A stretch of 64,000 nucleotides of DNA, from the NCBI RefSeq assembly GCF_019578655.1, contig NC_063265.1, positions 3,134,501-3,198,500 on the forward strand. The letters run 5' to 3'. The notes under the pieces were generated by a model. It ran no database searches. It saw nothing but the letters and a program-made list of their open reading frames with translations, and was not told where the DNA came from. Within the stretch, counting starts at the first letter, position 1. The number at the start of each line of letters is the position of its first letter. This document shows, one piece after another, positions 60,056-64,000 of the stretch. A program made the position numbers and the translations under genes. Source of the DNA: Ricinus communis (Eukaryota > Streptophyta > Magnoliopsida > Malpighiales > Euphorbiaceae).

Positions 60056-61072
60056 TCAATACGTCCACATGTATTTATCATTCATATGTCTTTCTCCAGG
60101 ATTATGCATGAATTGGCTAACAATACTCAAAGCATACGCAAGATCAGGTCTTGTGTGAGCTAAATACATTAATCTTCCTACAAGTCTCTGATATTTTCCT
60201 TTATCAACGGGTACTTGGTCTACCTCAATGCACAACTTCAGGCCTTCCTCAACTGGTGTGTCAACTGGTTGACATGCTGACATTCCAGTTTCATGCAATA
60301 AATCCAATGCATACTTCCTTTGGGGCAGAAAAATTCCTTTCTTTGATCTTGAAACTTCAATCCCAAGAAAATATTTCAAGCAACCTAGATCTTTCATTTC
60401 AAGCTCTTTGGACAAGTATTCTTGTACTGCCTTCCTCTCTTCTGGATCATTTCCTGTAACTACCATGTCATCCACATAGATAATGAGAGCTGTGATCTTC
60501 CCATTTGCCTTCTTTATAAATAAGGTGTGGTCTCCATTACTCTGATAATATCCAAAAGCTTTCATAGACTTTGAAAATCTCCCAAACCATGCCCGTGGAG
60601 ATTGTTTCAGTCCATACAACGATTTCTTCAACTTGCAAACTTTTCCATTCTGCATTGTTGACATACATCCAGGTGGAAGCTCCATATAGATTTCTTCGGA
60701 TAATTCACCATATAAAAAAGCATTCTTAACATCAAACTGCTGTAATGGCCAACCCAAATTTGCAGCCAAGGATAATAACACTCTCACAGTACTGATTTTA
60801 GCTACGGGAGAGAAGGTTTATGTGTAATCAATCCCATAGGTTTGAGTGTATCCTTTTGCTACCAATCTTGCTTTGAATCGCTCGATTGTGCCATCTGCTT
60901 TATACTTTATGGTGTAGACCCAACGACACCCCACTGGTTTCTTTCCTGCTGGACAATCAACAAGCTCTCATGTTTCATTCTTTTGCAAGGCTTTCATTTC
61001 ATCGTTCATTGCAGCTTTCCATTTTGGATCAGATAAAGCTTCCTGCACGCTATTAGGAATAGATACAGTAGA
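60056..61072 (-). pseudogene. Copia element B: reverse transcriptase, 3'-truncated
   Basis: The main frame (60787-60056) carries copia RT blocks QQFDVKNAFLYGELSEEIYM, LKKSLYGLKQSPRAW, the catalytic YVDDM, LGIEVSRSKKGIFLPQRKY and VGRLMYLAHTRPDLAYA. Upstream in the same frame, 61072-60788, the RT start is recognisable ([28 protein letters not shown]) but holds two in-frame stops. At 60075 the copia match ends after GERHMN and unrelated DNA follows, so RNase H and the 3' LTR are missing. Confidence 0.9.
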
Positions 61073-61075
61073 TAA

Positions 61076-61831
61076 TTAATTTGACAGTGACTTATTTGAT
61101 TCTGAAAGGCTATGATTCAATACAAAATGACTCATTGGGTATTTAACTTTACTAGAAATTTCAGGCTCATAACTAAGTTTAGGAATACCTCTGGTGGATC
61201 GTTCTGGTAATTGTTTTCTCGGTGGATCGGGTTCAAGAATAGGAATATCTTCAGCAAGTGATTGACGTGGTATTTCAGCTTGAGATTCAGGGTCTTCTTC
61301 ACTTGAGGACTCTTCTTCAGTCGATGGAGTTAGATCTTCTTGCTCAATACGTATCCCATGATTTTCTGAGTGATCACCAACACCATTATCAACCACTTCA
61401 TACTCCTCATGAAATTGATAATATAATGTCTAAATTTCTTCCTGTCTCTCCTCCGGAAATTCAGACATAAAATACATCACATCTTCATGAAAGACTACAT
61501 CTATGGATATGAACATACGTCGAGTTGTTGGATGATAACACCTGTACCCCTTTTTGTTTGTTGCATATCCAAGAAACACACATCTTATTGCTCGAGGAGC
61601 AAGCTTATGGCAGTGATGTTTATGAATATGTACAAACACTACACAGCCGAAGACACGAGGAGGTAAGTTTGATGTTGATGGAGCAGCTGTAGTATCATTA
61701 AGAACCTTAAAAGGTGTTTGAAAATCAAGAGTCCGTGAAGGACTTCGGTTAATTAAATATGCAGTAGAAGAAAGAGCTTCAATGACTCTTGGCAAGTTCA
61801 CAAACATCACAACGAAAAATAGAAACATCAA
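61076..61831 (-). pseudogene. Copia element B: integrase C-terminal part and linker
   Basis: The frame at 61831-61430 contains LSSTAYLINRSPSRTLDFQTPF and the GKG-like PRVFGCVVFVH..KLAPRAIRCVFLGY block, the region after the integrase core. A separate frame (61396-61076) encodes the acidic linker (SSSEEDPESQ) before RT. The two are separated by a frame break near 61430. The DDE catalytic core expected before LSSTAYL is missing (see 61779-62786). Confidence 0.85.
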
Positions 61832-62786
61832 TATTGTTAAACAAACGAGGAAATAGTTTTTTTAGGTAGCCAAAAGAAGCATGCCCTAGTCGTCTATGTT
61901 GTAACCAGATTTCTGCTTCATTCTTTTCCTTCTTTGGACCATCGATTGAAAACGCATGATGCAACTTGGAAGAAGTATTCGATTGCATGTCCAAGTAGTA
62001 CAAATTCTCTCGCCTAATACCACAGCCAATCATCTGTTTCGTTTGGATATCCTTAAAACAATAAAAATTGGGCCAAAAAATAACAACACAAGACAAAGTT
62101 GATGTTATTTGGGAAACAGATAAAAGACTGTAATTTAATGATGGAACAATTAAAACTGAGTTTAAATTTAAAGAATTGGTGGCAGTAATATATCCCTCTC
62201 CAATAATTGGAACCTCATTACCATTTGCTATCAAAATAAATTTTTGTAAGGATGGTCTAAGTTTCTTAACCTGTCCAGAATCAAAGGTCATATGATTTGA
62301 AGCACCAGAATCAATTATCCATGTACTATCACAAATAGATGTAGAAACATTAAACACCTTACTTTCCTTGCTTGTGGTTGCTACTAATGTTGAAGTTGAT
62401 TCAACATTGTCCACACTTGTTTTGGTTTCAACAATAGTGGAAATCAGGGAATTCTTAGCTTTCCTTCTTTGTGATCCTTGATTCTGATCCCACCAATCTG
62501 GATAGCCTACAAGCTCAAAGCAACGATCTTTGATGTGGCCTGACTTATCATAATGAGTACATTTTTGTATGGACTTTCCAATACCAATAGATGTCTTTGA
62601 CTTGTTGCGAATCACCATAGCAGCAGCATCAGAGTCTCCATAGTCTCCTTTTAATGTTACACGGCGGTTCTCCTCTCGTCGAATCAGGGCATAACTTTCT
62701 TCTAGGCCTGAAGTAGACTCTTGACGTAGGATTTCTCCACGAACCTGCTCAAAGTGATCATCCAGTCTAGCTAAGAAAATATTCAC
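61779..62786 (-). pseudogene. Copia element B: gag C-terminus, protease and pre-integrase zinc finger
   Basis: A 335-codon open frame contains, in order, a zinc knuckle (CTHYDKSGHIKDRC, in which the second Cys of the CCHC motif is Tyr), an LVGYPDWW motif, the protease motif WIIDSGASNHMTF with intact DSGA, and the HHCC finger of integrase (LQHRRLGHASF..CDVCELAKSH). Directly after CELAKSH the sequence jumps to the post-core part of integrase in another frame. Confidence 0.9.
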
Positions 62787-63309
62787 CTGTAGTCATTCAA
62801 TAGATTTTTGGTACGCAAACATCATCAGGATCCTTCATGACCACATTGTCTCTATGATCTAATTCCTGAAAAATTACAGTTACTTCTCCATAATATTCAG
62901 AGAGAGATCTTCTATTCTGCTTGGCTGCAAAGGCTTTCTAGTTTAAGGCGAAGAGCTACAACTCATTACTGCCATCATAGAAAGCTTTTGATAAAGTAGT
63001 CCAGATTTCATGGGCAATGGATAAGCGTAAATATTGCTTCATGATCTCTGGACTCATAGACATTAGCAGCTATCTCTTCACCTTTTGGTTTTCAGCATAC
63101 CACTTTTCATACCCATCCTCTGATTCAGCAGGTGGTTTTGTTTTTCTCCGAATATAGGAAACCTTTTCTCTTTCAGCAATATGCATTTCCATTAGTTGAG
63201 ACCATACGTCATAATTCGATTCTGTAAGCATAATTTCTACATTGAATGCTCCTTCAGATTAAATGATAATAGGTTTCGATCCAGATGGTTCACCATCTCT
63301 ACCACTCAT
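62787..63309 (-). pseudogene. Copia element B: gag N-terminal part, several stops
   Basis: From the ATG at 63309 the frame reads MSGRDGEPSGSK, then a stop, then LTESNYDVWSQLMEMHI, RRKTKPPAESEDGYEKW and LSKAFYDGSNEL with further stops. This is copia gag (UBN2-type). It lies about 37 bases downstream of the primer site. Confidence 0.85.
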
Positions 63310-63345
63310 GTTGTTTTAAGTGTTTCAAAGCCTCTTTGTTTTGTA

Positions 63346-63358
63346 GGCTCTGATACCA
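63346..63358 (-). promoter_or_regulatory. Primer-binding site of copia element B
   Basis: Minus strand TGGTATCAGAGCC, a perfect 13-base complement of the initiator tRNA-Met 3' end, three bases from the LTR end. Confidence 0.9.
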
Positions 63359-63361
63359 ACT

Positions 63362-63556
63362 TGAAAGAAATAACCTAAGAATTAGGTTTTCATTATTGTA
63401 TTCTGATATCAAAAAGAGACACATCAGCCTTATATTTATAATTATATGTAAGACTTTGATGGAAACTAAATAACAACCTCTTAATAGCTAGACTCTAAAT
63501 TTAAAAGATAAATACTTATCATATCCTAACAACCCTAACAACTCAAAATCTCAACA
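63362..63556 (-). mobile_element. 5' LTR of copia element B
   Basis: Minus strand begins TGTTGAGATTTTGAG (63556) and ends ..TTTCTTTCA (63362), next to the primer site. At 195 bases it is short but normal for small copia elements. There is no second copy in the window, in keeping with the 3' truncation at about 60075. Confidence 0.75.
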
Positions 63557-64000
63557 AATGACTCATACTTCACCAAGTGGAAAGTAAAAAATATTATGAT
63601 TATAAATTAATCTAATATTTACAATTGATTAATATTAACACTTTCTCTTTTTCTGTTTGTAGAAAATTTTTCAGCTGGGAGCCTAGGTACGGGGACTAGC
63701 TCCAACCTAGTTGGAATAGATAGACAGTCGAGAGATACCACAACATGGTATCCAGTTAGAAGATGAGTGGCAAGAGGCCTCGGTGTGTCCCAAAGGACAT
63801 CTAGGCCCACTGGACAGACTATTGGAAGAGGCTCGAGATGAAGGTGGCCTCTGAGACCCAGAGCTAGAACCATATCAGCGAGGTTGCAGGCCCTGGTACA
63901 AGCCATGCTCGTCACACTGCTGAGTCGAGGTCAGCCTATAACACCCCAACTCAAACTTCCCATTGAATAGCAATATATATATATATATATATATATATAA
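63557..64000. other. GC-richer unidentified segment at window end
   Basis: The part 63660-63940 is clearly GC-richer than its surroundings. A 98-codon minus frame and plus frames with stops show no domain I recognise. At about 63939-63950 TATAACACCCC resembles the start of the solo-LTR family (TGTAACACCC). The window ends in (TA)n from 63972. Confidence 0.4.

Overview
The window is plant nuclear DNA, most likely from a eudicot. The evidence is a canonical four-coding-exon plant actin gene with a leader intron, a ten-exon plant-type subtilase, an intronless LRR receptor-like protein, fragments of plastid DNA (rps8, rps7, trnL-CAA, trnQ-UUG) and a thick layer of decayed plant retroelements in very AT-rich DNA. 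I cannot name the species from sequence alone.

Layout. 1-3041: a minus-strand retroelement or endogenous pararetrovirus segment in which the 3'-terminal ORF, a promoter-like region, an initiator-tRNA-Met primer site and the first ORF follow each other. 3357-9000: an old LTR element, almost entirely non-coding. 10229-12203 and 29188-32268: two solo LTRs of one family, each with a perfect 5-bp target duplication. 12960-13235: plastid rps8 fragment. 16418-19462: LRR receptor-like protein (minus). 21730-26634: a Ty3/gypsy-type element remnant. 33627-36535: a 5'-truncated subtilase pseudogene plus its 3' flank, interrupted by a plastid insertion (35085-35935). 39535-39894: plastid trnL-CAA insertion. 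40070-44792: a Ty1/copia element carrying a nested hAT-like MITE, a long-inverted-repeat element inside that, and a truncated LTR from the solo-LTR family. 47961-51414: the intact subtilase gene (plus). 53297-55735: actin gene (minus). 59095-59880: plastid trnQ plus an inverted-repeat fragment. 60056-63556: a second, defective copia element (minus).

Only three loci look like functional host genes: the receptor-like protein (cell-surface perception), the subtilase (secreted protease) and actin (cytoskeleton). They do not form a pathway. My exon models for actin (1134 nt) and the subtilase (2301 nt) close in frame, and each needs one GC-AG intron. The subtilase pseudogene keeps introns, so it arose by DNA duplication from the intact gene or a close paralogue, not by retroposition.

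The most interesting points are the pararetrovirus-like junction at the left end, the solo-LTR family whose copies carry different GC-rich heads joined at a conserved splice-donor-like site, the nested insertions in the copia element, and plastid insertions that share one inverted-repeat fragment and show C-to-T/G-to-A decay. I found no evidence for a wholly new biological system.
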